From NCBI RefSeq assembly GCF_900143275.1, contig NZ_FSRO01000002.1, positions 1 through 56,579 of the forward strand: a stretch of 56,579 nt of DNA, read 5' to 3'. Of this stretch, positions 42,487 to 50,776 are shown in pieces. The position numbers and the translations under genes were made by a program. Source of the DNA: Nitrosomonas cryotolerans ATCC 49181. GTDB lineage: Bacteria; Pseudomonadota; Gammaproteobacteria; Burkholderiales; Nitrosomonadaceae. The notes under the pieces were generated by a model, which had not been told where the DNA came from, did not search any database, and was given only the letters and a program-made list of their open reading frames with translations. Position 1 is the stretch's first letter; each line of letters starts with the position of its first letter.

Positions 42487-44509
42487 TCAGTCCGCGCCTC
42501 TTTTTTTTCAGCTTATAATTAAAGTATTAGAAAATTTGCATACGGGAACTGGCACTGGCCAGGGGGATATTGATGCCCTTGTCATTCGCGACCGCTATGG
42601 TAATCCAGTCATTCGCGCCAGCCATTTTGAAGGACTGTTGCGCGAAGCGGGAGACAAATTAATCTGGTTAGAAAAAATTAAAAAGATAGAACTGGCCGCA
42701 TTGCTTGGTGATGAAGGCGGGAAACAAAGTTCCCTGTGCATGACCTCATTGCGAACAGACGAAAACAGCAAGACCCTGGTCTGGGCTTCAAGCAAGCGCA
42801 AACCAAATAGTCGAGTACCAGAAAAAGATACGCTGCGTTTTATCGAATATGTGGCTGCCGGCGCTTGTTTCAAAGCCATATTACGAATACAAAACGAGGC
42901 CCAACAAACATTGCTTGAACGTTTGCTCCGTCGTATCGATCGAATCGGTGGTGGCCGTAATCGTGGCAGCGGGCTAGTGCAAGTAGATTGGCAAACCTGT
43001 AAGGCGGATACTCTCCTTGAAGAGTTTTTACAAACAAAGTCAGATAGAGCACCCCGAATAAACCCCCAAGTTGAGCACCCCGCCCCGACCGTAACGCGCC
43101 TGCGCCTTGTACTGCGCAATTACGAACCGCTGTGCCTGCCGGTGACCGGGCATCCCGGTAACCTGATCCGTAGCGATTCATTCATTCGTGGCCAGAGACT
43201 ACGTGGTGCGCTGATGGCCTGGGCGCTTGCCAATGCCAAAGAGGCACAGCTGGAAAAAATTTCGATTGGTGATGCATTGCCACTGCCAGCAGGTTTTACT
43301 CAAGCCCATACAGTCTTGCCAATCCCGCTGTCTATCCTGACCCAGAAACCTAAAGCAAAAAATACAACGCTGCCGTGGTGGGCGGGTGGTTCTGAGCAAT
43401 TCAAGGCTTCTGATAGTCTGAGCGAGGCCGAGGAGCAAACCGAAGGTGAGAAGCGCAAGCGCCCCGGTATGCACGAATATCTTTGTAAAATAGACGAGTC
43501 CAGTACGTGGCTACGTTACACCCCCACCATGAACGTACGATTACGAAATAAAACGCTCAAGGGTGTAGAGACCGAAGCGAAATTATTCAGTCTGGAAGAA
43601 ATCGCTGAAGGAACCTATTTTCAGGCAGAGCTGTGCTTTGACAATGCAGCTGCCGCTACCAAATTCATTAACGACTTTACTCCGCTACTCACAGGTCAAG
43701 ATTGGTTCAGAGTCGGACGCGGTGGACAACCGGTAGGTGTAGCGTCATTCACCTCGATAGAAGAAACCAGACAAAGTGAAAGTGATTTTAAAGACGACTG
43801 GATACTCACCCTCAGTAGTGATTTAATCATTCGTGGCGACTACCTCGGTTTTCTCTATGATCTGGATGTTGATACGCTGTGCAAACTTGCCTGCGAAGAC
43901 AACTGTAAAGATAAGCAAGATGGATGGCGAATTGAGAAAAGCATTGTTGAGACCGAAGTAGTGCACGGTTTCAACGCCGCCAGTGGATTGCATCGTGTTC
44001 CGGCACTGGCGCTGCGGCGCGGTTCATGCTGGCGGATCACAGGTTCTGGCAGTGCAGCCCTTGCAAGAGCGCTGGCTGTCAAACAGGCGATGGGTGAACG
44101 CACTCGCGAAGGCCACGGCCGCTTTGTCATCGGTGTGCAACCAATCACGACTCTTGAAAAACCTAAACGGTTGGAAAATCAGCCCTTGGTCAACCAGCAA
44201 GAAAAATTGCTCTTATCTGCCAAAAATCTTGCCAAAGAATCAGGTGCGAGAAAACCCAGTGCAAGCCAGCTGCAATGGTTGCGTAACCATGCGCTTGCCG
44301 TCAACAATGAAAAAGAATTGGACAATCTCCTTAAGGAGATTAGCACCGCACCAGAACGACGTCCAAAGAGCGGTAAGCCCTGGGAAAAATTTCCAATCGA
44401 TCAATTAAAAGATGAATTTAAAAAATTTTCCAGCCTGGAAGAAAAACGCTTGTTGGTTTCCTATCTTGTTCAATATTTGATTCTCGAAAAGGAAAGTACG
44501 GATGAATAA
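42479..44509 (+). CDS. Csm3-like and Csx10-like RAMP fusion
   Basis: The protein has 676 aa. The start at 42479 is preceded by GGGAGGAATT. The first RAMP has ENLHTGTGTGQGDIDALVIR, PVIRASHFEGLLREA and the glycine loop RIGGGRNRGSGLV. The second (from about 205) has LRNYEPLCLP, RSDSFIRGQRLRGALMAW and the end REGHGRFVIGV, as in Csx10, the marker of subtype III-D. Residues from about 570 on are helical (SASQLQWLRNHALAVN; LEEKRLLVSYLVQYLIL) and could be a built-in small subunit. It forms part of the crRNA-binding backbone, and the Csm3-like part may cut target RNA. Confidence 0.8.
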   Translation: MTDQSAPLFFQLIIKVLENLHTGTGTGQGDIDALVIRDRYGNPVIRASHFEGLLREAGDKLIWLEKIKKIELAALLGDEGGKQSSLCMTSLRTDENSKTLVWASSKRKPNSRVPEKDTLRFIEYVAAGACFKAILRIQNEAQQTLLERLLRRIDRIGGGRNRGSGLVQVDWQTCKADTLLEEFLQTKSDRAPRINPQVEHPAPTVTRLRLVLRNYEPLCLPVTGHPGNLIRSDSFIRGQRLRGALMAWALANAKEAQLEKISIGDALPLPAGFTQAHTVLPIPLSILTQKPKAKNTTLPWWAGGSEQFKASDSLSEAEEQTEGEKRKRPGMHEYLCKIDESSTWLRYTPTMNVRLRNKTLKGVETEAKLFSLEEIAEGTYFQAELCFDNAAAATKFINDFTPLLTGQDWFRVGRGGQPVGVASFTSIEETRQSESDFKDDWILTLSSDLIIRGDYLGFLYDLDVDTLCKLACEDNCKDKQDGWRIEKSIVETEVVHGFNAASGLHRVPALALRRGSCWRITGSGSAALARALAVKQAMGERTREGHGRFVIGVQPITTLEKPKRLENQPLVNQQEKLLLSAKNLAKESGARKPSASQLQWLRNHALAVNNEKELDNLLKEISTAPERRPKSGKPWEKFPIDQLKDEFKKFSSLEEKRLLVSYLVQYLILEKESTDE

Positions 44510-45824
44510 TTCTATGCTTTATTGCACCCTCTTCGTCGGCACACTGGTGCAGGAGTCCTTTTTGAGTGTTGGTGGTAACGATGATCCGCTTACCATCGTA
44601 GATAGCCCGTTTTGCCGCGATGGCCTGGGTCGACCGACCCTGCGTGGCACCGGATTAGCCGGTGCACTGATCGCCATCTTGCGCAGGCTTGATGGCAAAG
44701 TTAGCGACACGATTTCCGGTAGCAATAAAGGCCACTGCTCATCGGTCTGGCGTTTTTTTAACAGCCATCCATCATCTGCCGTGAAATACGCTTTTCGTCA
44801 GCATAACGCTATTCATGCGCAAACTGGCGCGGCGGCTGACAATGCCTTGTTTAATGTCGAAACACTGCCACCAGGTACTTGCTGGCATTTTATACTGGAA
44901 GTTGACACCGCGCGCGATCCTGAAGCCGCAGAGCGCGCAAGAAAGGCACTTGCCCACTGGGCAACAGGCCGTTGCCTGATTGGTCGTGAAGTCGCACGCG
45001 GCCTCGGCTGGATGCGTCTGGAGAATTTGTTTGAATATCCGCTCACCCTTGATCATATCGACCATTGGCCTTGTGCTGAAAAATCGCAAAATTATAAGGC
45101 CTATATCACAGAACAATTCCAGGATATAGCTACAAAGGTCGAACCAACGAAAAATTCCTTACCTGGCTGGCAGGAAATAACCGGTCGAGTCATTGTTGGC
45201 GAACGTGATAATGGCTACGGGATCGACAGCCTGTCCATAGGCGGTCACGCCAGCGAGGAATTGGCCGCGGCCTGGAATAATGACTTTCTTGCGCCAGACG
45301 CCATGGATACATCAAAGGCGAAGGACGGTTTTGATCCCGATTTTTCCATCGTCACGATTGAGCAGCAAGATGGCACCCGTCTGCCTTACATTCCCGGCTC
45401 CGGTCTGCGCGGCCCCTTGCGCCATGCACTGGCACGTCTACTCAAGGCACGAGGAGAGAGCGAGACATTGGTCGAAACATTGTTTGGCACAACTGAATGT
45501 AGCGCCAAGCTCTTGATTTGTGATGTGCTGCCAGATGAAAAAAGTCCGCTGCGCCTGGCTTGGTTACAACATCATGCCGAAGATGAGTTTGCTGGTGGGA
45601 CTTTCAAAAGTTCGAAATTCGATCGCGTCGCCGTCATGCAAGCAAGCTTCATCTGGAAAATGGTGCTTGAAGACGCATCGTCTGTTGAAAAAAAGGCGCT
45701 GGAAGAACTGTTTGACCTGATGCATGACGGGCAGATCGGCATTGGTGGTAGCCAGTGGCGCGGCCATGGCTGGTTGCGCTGGGAGATTGATGGCCAAGAA
45801 ATCGGTATGGAGGAGACGGCATGA
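44502..45824 (+). CDS. Double Csm3-like RAMP protein
   Basis: A 440-aa protein with two RAMP units. Unit 1 has SFLSVGGNDDP, GRPTLRGTGLAGALIAILR and VARGLGWMRL. Unit 2 has IDSLSIGGHASEE, LPYIPGSGLRGPLRHALARL, LFGTTECSAKLLI and GGSQWRGHGWLRW. Both keep the paired glycines of Csm3 family backbones, and acidic residues after the first strand could be RNase residues. It overlaps its neighbours by 8 and 4 bp. With the preceding fusion it gives several linked backbone subunits on few chains, as in III-D and the related gRAMP systems. Confidence 0.8.
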   Translation: MNNSMLYCTLFVGTLVQESFLSVGGNDDPLTIVDSPFCRDGLGRPTLRGTGLAGALIAILRRLDGKVSDTISGSNKGHCSSVWRFFNSHPSSAVKYAFRQHNAIHAQTGAAADNALFNVETLPPGTCWHFILEVDTARDPEAAERARKALAHWATGRCLIGREVARGLGWMRLENLFEYPLTLDHIDHWPCAEKSQNYKAYITEQFQDIATKVEPTKNSLPGWQEITGRVIVGERDNGYGIDSLSIGGHASEELAAAWNNDFLAPDAMDTSKAKDGFDPDFSIVTIEQQDGTRLPYIPGSGLRGPLRHALARLLKARGESETLVETLFGTTECSAKLLICDVLPDEKSPLRLAWLQHHAEDEFAGGTFKSSKFDRVAVMQASFIWKMVLEDASSVEKKALEELFDLMHDGQIGIGGSQWRGHGWLRWEIDGQEIGMEETA

Positions 45825-46378
45825 ATAATGAAACAGAGACAACATGCAAGATCATACGTCGGAATGGCGAATCAGCTCGCAGTGTTGTCGAGTTCCTCGC
45901 TGAACAGGCCAGTGAATGCGTGCCGTTGCTCTCTTGGGCCGAACCGGAACCGACGACGCTTAATATTAACGGCGCTCCCGGTCGCCTGAAGAATTTTGAG
46001 CCTCTCGTGCGTGGTTACCCTAACTGGCCTGACAATTTCCCACTGGTTGAAGCGCGTCTTTTCTGGCAGAACTCGGCGCTGCATATGGTTACCAGGGAAG
46101 AGGGTGGCTGCAGGTGGGCACATTTTGAAGAGACGGATGATAATGTACCAAATAGTTCCATATCACTTTCCAGGCATCGAAATGACAGGCAACCGCAATG
46201 TGATGCTAAAAAAGATACCCAAAAAGTGCTACGCCAGAAATTTCCGGTGCTCACAATAATCGATCCGGCCCGTTTCGGATTAACCACTGCACAATTCACC
46301 GCGATTGACCATCTTATGGCCGTTGCCTACCGGCAGCAAGGTCGCCTGGTCGCCTGGCGATTGATAATTGGGGTCTAG
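45821..46378 (+). CDS. Csx19-like protein, last codons replaced by transposon
   Basis: A 185-aa protein containing VEARLFWQNSALHMVTREE and ITIIDPARFGLTTAQF-like segments. It resembles the TIGR03984/Csx19 proteins found with subtype III-D; this is recognition by general pattern and position. The true coding sequence stops matching at 46369, where a transposon begins; the last two codons and stop come from the inverted repeat. Joining 46369 to 13566 would give WRLIIQKENNHA and a stop that overlaps the start of the cold-shock-RAMP gene. Loss of about seven residues may not matter. Confidence 0.6.
   Translation: MNNETETTCKIIRRNGESARSVVEFLAEQASECVPLLSWAEPEPTTLNINGAPGRLKNFEPLVRGYPNWPDNFPLVEARLFWQNSALHMVTREEGGCRWAHFEETDDNVPNSSISLSRHRNDRQPQCDAKKDTQKVLRQKFPVLTIIDPARFGLTTAQFTAIDHLMAVAYRQQGRLVAWRLIIGV
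46365..46369. repeat. Target duplication TAATT (left half)
   Basis: TAATT directly precedes the transposon fragment. The other half is at 13561-13565 after copy T2. Joining the two restores a perfect operon junction. Confidence 0.75.
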
Positions 46379-46889
46379 GGAGCAATGGAACGTAAAACCC
46401 GGTTAAGGACCCTAAGTTTTTCATTTACTGCGTGCAAGTAAACGTGAAACCGTTGCCGGATGTACACTAAAAAGCCGTGCGGCATCAGCAGCAGTCTTCT
46501 CACCTGAACTCACCAAATGTATGATTTCTCGTTCCTGATGTACCTTGAGTTTGGGACGACGACCACCAATACGACCCTCTTTACGAGCTGCATTCAAGCC
46601 ATTCCGTGTACGTTCACGTAGCATAGCTCGTTCGAATTCAGCAAATGATCCGACAATCTGCATCATCATACGGCCTCCAGGTGATGTAGTATCAATTGCT
46701 TCTGTTAAGCTCTGAAATCCAGCGGCGGCCTGTTGAATCTTTTCCATTAAAGTCAGAACATCTTTTAAAGAGCGAGATAAGCGATCTAGCTTCCAGACTA
46801 CAAGTACATCGCCCTTGCGTAGTTGTCCGAGTAAACGATGCAATTCAGGTCTATCCCAACGACCACCACTAACTTTTTCTTCAAAAATA
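46370..46889 (+). mobile_element. Tn3-family transposon fragment (resolvase end)
   Basis: This contains the 39-bp inverted repeat and most of tnpR, then is cut by the IS3-family copy 3. The res region and tnpA are missing. Confidence 0.93.
46421..46889 (-). pseudogene. tnpR: Resolvase, 5' end lost to IS insertion
   Basis: C-terminal 156 codons of the resolvase, with one substitution (KGD for KDD) relative to the other copies. The catalytic serine region is missing, so it is inactive. Confidence 0.9.
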
Positions 46890-46952
46890 TGGCATGGTTT
46901 AATAGACCCGGACACCCCGGTTGAGAGAAAATATTCTTAACTGGAGGAAGAG

Positions 46953-47249
46953 ATGGTAGCAAAAAAACAATATACAAAAGAATTTAAATTAGATGCAGTA
47001 AGCTTGGTATTGGATCAGAGTTATACAGTTGCAGAAGCTGCATGTAACCTTGAGATCAACGCCAACATGCTCAGGCGATGGATCAAGGAATACCAGGCGG
47101 ATAATGATGGGCAGGCATTTCGAGGGAATGGAAAGTTAACGCCGGAACAAGAGGAAATTCGACGTTTAAAGTTAGAAAACAAGCAGCTTAAGATGGAGAA
47201 ACAAATACTAAAGGAGGCGGCGGTCTTCTTCGCGAAAGAAACGAAGTAA
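46953..47249 (+). CDS. IS3-family OrfA
   Basis: A 98-aa HTH protein identical in sequence to the OrfA of copy 2. GGAGGAAGAG precedes the ATG. Confidence 0.92.
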   Translation: MVAKKQYTKEFKLDAVSLVLDQSYTVAEAACNLEINANMLRRWIKEYQADNDGQAFRGNGKLTPEQEEIRRLKLENKQLKMEKQILKEAAVFFAKETK

Positions 47250-47293
47250 AATATTCGTTCATCACCCAAAAGAAGAAGACCTATCCAGTTGGC

Positions 47294-48124
47294 ATGATGT
47301 GTCGGCTGTTTAGGGTGAGTCGTAGTGCATATTATGATTATGTTCGGCGTCGAGCAAATTATTTTGATAATTCGTATCACATCAAACTCATTGATATTAT
47401 TTTTGATATTGCAGAATCCAGCCATTATACCTATGGTAGCCGTAGAATAAAGAAGGCTTTAAATGCAATAGGTTATACGGTTGGTCGGTGGAGAGTTCGA
47501 AGCCTGATGAAAGAGGCTGGAGTTCAGGTAAGACACCGGAAGAAGTACAGATCAACAACGAACAGTAATCATAAACAACCGGTATTCGATAATAAGTTGA
47601 ATCGACAGTTTGATGTTGCTGGCCCAAATCAGGTGTATGTTGGTGACATCACATACATCTGGACGCAAGAAGGTTGGTTGTATTTGGCGATTGTAATTGA
47701 TTTGTTTTCCAGAAAAATAGTTGGCTGGGGTATGAGTTCAAGAATGAAAGCGCGGTTGGTTTGTGATACGTTGAGGATGGCCATATGGCAGCGTCGACCA
47801 CAAATTGGTTTGATTGTACATTCGGATCGCGGGTCACAATATGCCAGTAAAGAATATCGAAGATTGCTAAAAGATAATGGTTTTATAGGAAGCATGAGTC
47901 GTCTGGGTGATTGTTGGGATAATGCTGTTGCAGAAAGTTTCTTTGGCAGCCTAAAACAGGAGCGTGTCCAATGGAAAAGCTATCAGACCCGCTATGAAGC
48001 ACAGCAGGATATATTGCAGTATATTTCCATGTTCTACAACAGTTACCGACTACATTCATATCTGGGATACAAAAGTCCAAATCAATATGAAGCAGAAGCC
48101 GCAAAAATGATAAAAGTCGCTTAA
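47294..48124 (+). CDS. IS3-family OrfB transposase
   Basis: A 276-aa DDE transposase with the catalytic D, D and E in GDITYIW, HSDRGSQY and AVAESFFG. It differs from copy 2 by only a few residues (TVGRWRVRSLMKEAG against TVSRWRVRSLMKETG). It is expected to be made as OrfAB by frameshifting near the end of OrfA. Confidence 0.93.
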   Translation: MMCRLFRVSRSAYYDYVRRRANYFDNSYHIKLIDIIFDIAESSHYTYGSRRIKKALNAIGYTVGRWRVRSLMKEAGVQVRHRKKYRSTTNSNHKQPVFDNKLNRQFDVAGPNQVYVGDITYIWTQEGWLYLAIVIDLFSRKIVGWGMSSRMKARLVCDTLRMAIWQRRPQIGLIVHSDRGSQYASKEYRRLLKDNGFIGSMSRLGDCWDNAVAESFFGSLKQERVQWKSYQTRYEAQQDILQYISMFYNSYRLHSYLGYKSPNQYEAEAAKMIKVA

Positions 48125-48155
48125 CTGGGGTGTACGGTTTTACTTGACCATGTCA

Positions 48156-48408
48156 AGAACCCATGGGCCAGAATACCACACTCAAGAAATGTCTCAAATT
48201 CGTCTTTAACAAAGTCAGGTAACCCTGAACCGGTTTCCGTCTCAATCTGTGCAAAGAAAGTTCCGATGTGTTCTTGCACCAACCGATACAGAGTGGTTTC
48301 TTCCGGTCGGTGCCGTTCATAGTGGAGCTGATTTTCAACCGCTGCGTGTTGAGCTGGTTGGCGCAGGTTCTTTTGGTGGAATTGGGCTCGGGGTGTGGCC
48401 GTCGACAT
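48156..48408 (-). pseudogene. IS91-family transposase, N-terminal fragment
   Basis: Starts MSTATPRAQFHQKNLRQPAQ and contains HRPEETTLYRLVQEHIGTFF and VKDEFETFLECGILAHGFL, the N-terminal region of IS91-type HUH transposases. It is cut by IS3 copy 3 just before the zinc-finger part. Confidence 0.75.
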
Positions 48409-48435
48409 GATCTTTGAGAACGAAAACATTTGTTC

Positions 48436-48600
48436 TCAAAGTATCGACCAGCTAATGCATTTCTTGAAATCCAGAGGTGTAATCCATTGAGCAGAATGTG
48501 CCGCCACGCGGTCGGCGATATCTGGTAGCAACTCATCGATACGACTATTTGGCCGGGTTGGAAGTTTAACGAGTGTCTCTTTGAGCCATGCAGCCTGCTA
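48436..48600 (-). pseudogene. IS66-like transposase C-terminal fragment
   Basis: The frame AAWLKETLVKLPTRPNSRID then ELLPDIADRV resembles the C-terminus of IS66-type transposases, where RIDELLP is common. The remaining codons lead to a stop at 48436. The assignment is tentative. Confidence 0.4.
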
Positions 48601-48668
48601 TGCTACAAAGCAACTACGGAAGAAGAGATTATTAAAACTGAGGCGAAACCCCAAGAAAGCTTTATAAG

Positions 48669-48697
48669 TTGACATTATAGGATATTTCCTATACCCT
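48669..48697 (+). promoter_or_regulatory. Promoter and operator of the toxin-antitoxin pair
   Basis: A consensus TTGACA (48669-48674) is followed by TATACC-like -10 sequence near 48690. Between and overlapping them is the inverted repeat TATAGGA-TATT-TCCTATA (48676-48693), well placed for autorepression by the antitoxin. Confidence 0.65.
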
Positions 48698-48724
48698 GGC
48701 TCTGTAGATGATAAATTGGTTGTT

Positions 48725-49105
48725 ATGAATATTGCGGAACCCCCGAAGTTACGGCCTGTTGTATGGCTGGGAAACACCAGAAAAAATATTATGGCGTTTC
48801 CAGAGGAAGTCAGGAAGCTGATTGGGGATGAGCTTCAACTTATCCAATTTGGCGGAATACCGAAGGATGCAAAGATTTTTAAGGGTGTTGGTTCAGGGGT
48901 CATCGAAATCGCATTAAAATACGACAAAGAGGCATACCGTTGTATTCAGGCCGTCCAGTTAGGAGAAAGAATTTATATTCTCCATGCTTTTCAGAAAAAA
49001 GCCAAAAAAGGTATTTCAACGCCAAAACAGGACGTGGATTTGATTAAGCAACGTTACAAGGAAGCAAAGGAGCTAGAGAGCCATGAAAAAACAAGGGAAC
49101 ATTGA
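48725..49105 (+). CDS. HigB/Gp49-like toxin
   Basis: A protein of about 126 aa of the RelE superfamily as phage-derived Gp49-like (HigB-2) toxins: RPVVWLGNTRKNIMAFPEEV, VIEIALKYDKEAYRCIQAV, and ERIYILHAFQKKAKKGISTP. The last is the diagnostic strand with the K-K pair. It likely cleaves ribosome-bound mRNA. An ATG three codons upstream (48716) is possible. The gene overlaps the antitoxin gene by 23 bp, toxin first, as in higBA operons. Confidence 0.85.
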   Translation: MNIAEPPKLRPVVWLGNTRKNIMAFPEEVRKLIGDELQLIQFGGIPKDAKIFKGVGSGVIEIALKYDKEAYRCIQAVQLGERIYILHAFQKKAKKGISTPKQDVDLIKQRYKEAKELESHEKTREH

Positions 49106-49415
49106 ATTTGAAAACAGCTCAGGTAATGTTTTTGATGATCTTGGAATAGATAATGCCGAGGAGCTACAAGCGCGCGGCATGGTTGGTTTTCATGTGGTTG
49201 AGCTTCTTAAAAGAAAAGATATGAAACAGCGGGAAATTGCTGAACTGTTAGGAATTAAACAAACTGAAGTGTCTCACTTGCTAAACGGCCATTTTAGCCG
49301 TTTTACCGTTGATAAATTGCTCGATTTTCTAAAACGGATGAATCAAAAAATAACAATCCAAATAAGCCCTCATAAGCAAGGGGAACCCTATCATAACGTC
49401 GCTTTTGACGCTTAA
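49083..49415 (+). CDS. XRE-family antitoxin (HigA-like)
   Basis: A 110-aa protein whose HTH is MKQREIAELLGIKQTEVSHLLNG, with a C-terminal FTVDKLLDFLKRMNQKITIQI as in HTH_37/HigA-2 antitoxins. It neutralises the upstream toxin and probably represses the operon through the palindrome at 48676. The pair would help maintain the plasmid. Confidence 0.88.
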   Translation: MKKQGNIEFENSSGNVFDDLGIDNAEELQARGMVGFHVVELLKRKDMKQREIAELLGIKQTEVSHLLNGHFSRFTVDKLLDFLKRMNQKITIQISPHKQGEPYHNVAFDA

Positions 49416-49443
49416 ACTGTATTAGTTCGACTAAGCCAGACGC

Positions 49444-49611
49444 TCACTTACCCCACGTAAAAACCGGCTCAACAACATGTTGAATCTGCAAACCCGCAAT
49501 CAGTCCAAAATACCGCGCATCAAAAGAATTGGGGTTTACATCGGACATGAGCAGATATTCAGAATCATGCAGCACTCGCACACCCAAACGATTGATGTAT
49601 GCTGATTTTCA
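49444..49611 (-). pseudogene. TraF-like conjugative signal peptidase, C-terminal fragment
   Basis: On the minus strand the frame reads VRVLHDSEYLLMSDVNPNSF, DARYFGLIAGLQI, then VEPVFTWGK and a stop at 49444. This is the C-terminus of TraF-type S26 peptidases, which mature pilin during conjugation (SFDARYFGxI is their hallmark). It is truncated by the IS end at 49612. It is the only conjugation gene trace in the window. Confidence 0.7.
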
Positions 49612-49658
49612 TGGAGTCCAACGTTTTGTAAAATTGAGGTATGAAACGGAGGATAAAA

Positions 49659-49961
49659 ATGAAAAAATCACCGAGAGCGAGGTACAGTCCGGAATTTCGC
49701 CAAGAATCAATAAAGTTTTTTAAAGAAAGTGGATTGGTGCTCGTTGAAGCAGAAAAGCGATTATCTTTACCCAAGGGGACTTTAAAAAACTGGATCTATG
49801 CAGATAAGCAAGGTGAGCTTGCTGGATTAGGCAAAAACCAGAAGCCACTATCTGATCTTGAATTGGAACTATCCAGAGTAAAACGTGAATTAGCAGAAGT
49901 CAGAATGGAGCGAGACTTTGTAAAAAAGTGTGCGGCCTATTTCGCGAAGGAGTCGCAGTGA
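49659..49961 (+). CDS. IS3-family OrfA of the split element
   Basis: A 100-aa protein starting MKKSPRARYSPEFRQES (GGAGG 8 bp upstream; an ATG at 49641 is less likely). It has an HTH (AEKRLSLPKGTLKNWI) and a leucine zipper-like tail (DLELELSRVKRELAEVRME). It overlaps the GTG start of OrfB. It is intact, but the transposase it needs is split. Confidence 0.88.
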   Translation: MKKSPRARYSPEFRQESIKFFKESGLVLVEAEKRLSLPKGTLKNWIYADKQGELAGLGKNQKPLSDLELELSRVKRELAEVRMERDFVKKCAAYFAKESQ

Positions 49962-50029
49962 AATATGGTCTAATTGAGTCGATGCGACAATCGTACCCGA
50001 TTGTATCCATGTGTCGTATATTTGGTGTT
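49958..50029 (+). pseudogene. IS3-family OrfB, first 24 codons
   Basis: From GTG at 49958 the frame reads VKYGLIESMRQSYPIV then SMCRIFGV, ending exactly at the GTGTT duplication. It continues in frame as SESGFYAWR at 6734. Confidence 0.88.
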
Positions 50030-50080
50030 GGGGTCTAGGGAGCAATGGAACGTAAAACCCGGTTAAGGACCCTAAGTTTT

Positions 50081-50635
50081 TCATTTACTGCGTGCAAGTA
50101 AACGTGAAACCGTTGCCGGATGTACACTAAAAAGCCGTGCGGCATCAGCAGCAGTCTTCTCACCTGAACTCACCAAATGTATGATTTCTCGTTCCTGATG
50201 TACCTTGAGTTTGGGACGACGACCACCAATACGACCCTCTTTACGAGCTGCATTCAAGCCATTCCGTGTACGTTCACGTAGCATAGCTCGTTCGAATTCA
50301 GCAAATGATCCGACAATCTGCATCATCATACGGCCTCCAGGTGATGTAGTATCAATTGCTTCTGTTAAGCTCTGAAATCCAGCGGCGGCCTGTTGAATCT
50401 TTTCCATTAAAGTCAGAACATCTTTTAAAGAGCGAGATAAGCGATCTAGCTTCCAGACTACAAGTACATCGTCCTTGCGTAGTTGTCCGAGTAAACGATG
50501 CAATTCAGGTCTATCCCAACGACCACCACTAACTTTTTCTTCAAAAATAAGCTCACATCCAGCAGACTTGAGTGCAGTAATTTGAGCTGCATTGTCCTGA
50601 TCTTGAGTTGAAACTCGTGCATAACCGATAAGCAT
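50081..50635 (-). CDS. tnpR: Tn3-family resolvase TnpR, T3 copy
   Basis: The sequence is identical to the intact T2 resolvase, starting MLIGYARVST at 50635, with the catalytic serine and C-terminal HTH present. It resolves cointegrates and could also recombine the res sites of the several copies. Confidence 0.93.
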   Translation of the reverse strand: MLIGYARVSTQDQDNAAQITALKSAGCELIFEEKVSGGRWDRPELHRLLGQLRKDDVLVVWKLDRLSRSLKDVLTLMEKIQQAAAGFQSLTEAIDTTSPGGRMMMQIVGSFAEFERAMLRERTRNGLNAARKEGRIGGRRPKLKVHQEREIIHLVSSGEKTAADAARLFSVHPATVSRLLARSK

Positions 50636-50716
50636 AATTGCAAAAACCTGTTGCCAATGGATGCAATAATGCAATATATTTACGCAACAGGCAATACCTT
50701 TATTTCAGGTAAAGCT

Positions 50717-50752
50717 CCATTGTTGCACAAACATCCGTTTGTGCAACAATGG
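50717..50752. promoter_or_regulatory. Palindrome in the T3 res/promoter region
   Basis: Same 16-bp perfect arms around ATCC as at 3640-3675, between tnpR and tnpA. Confidence 0.5.
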
Positions 50753-50776
50753 CAATAACTAAAAAATAGCCTTCCG

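Larger units (their letters stand above)
46890..48155 (+). mobile_element. IS3-family insertion sequence, copy 3 (intact)
   Basis: A 1266-bp element with ends TGGCATGG.../...CCATGTCA, the same as copy 2 but in the opposite orientation. It separates the transposon fragment from an IS91-like fragment, so its insertion was followed by deletion or recombination. Confidence 0.93.
49612..50029 (+). mobile_element. Second IS3-type element, left part split from its right part
   Basis: It begins TGGAGTCCAACG, complementary to the end at 7546-7554. The element continues at 6729-7554 after the insertion of the Tn3 element at GTGTT; the two halves are now about 43 kb apart. Confidence 0.85.
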
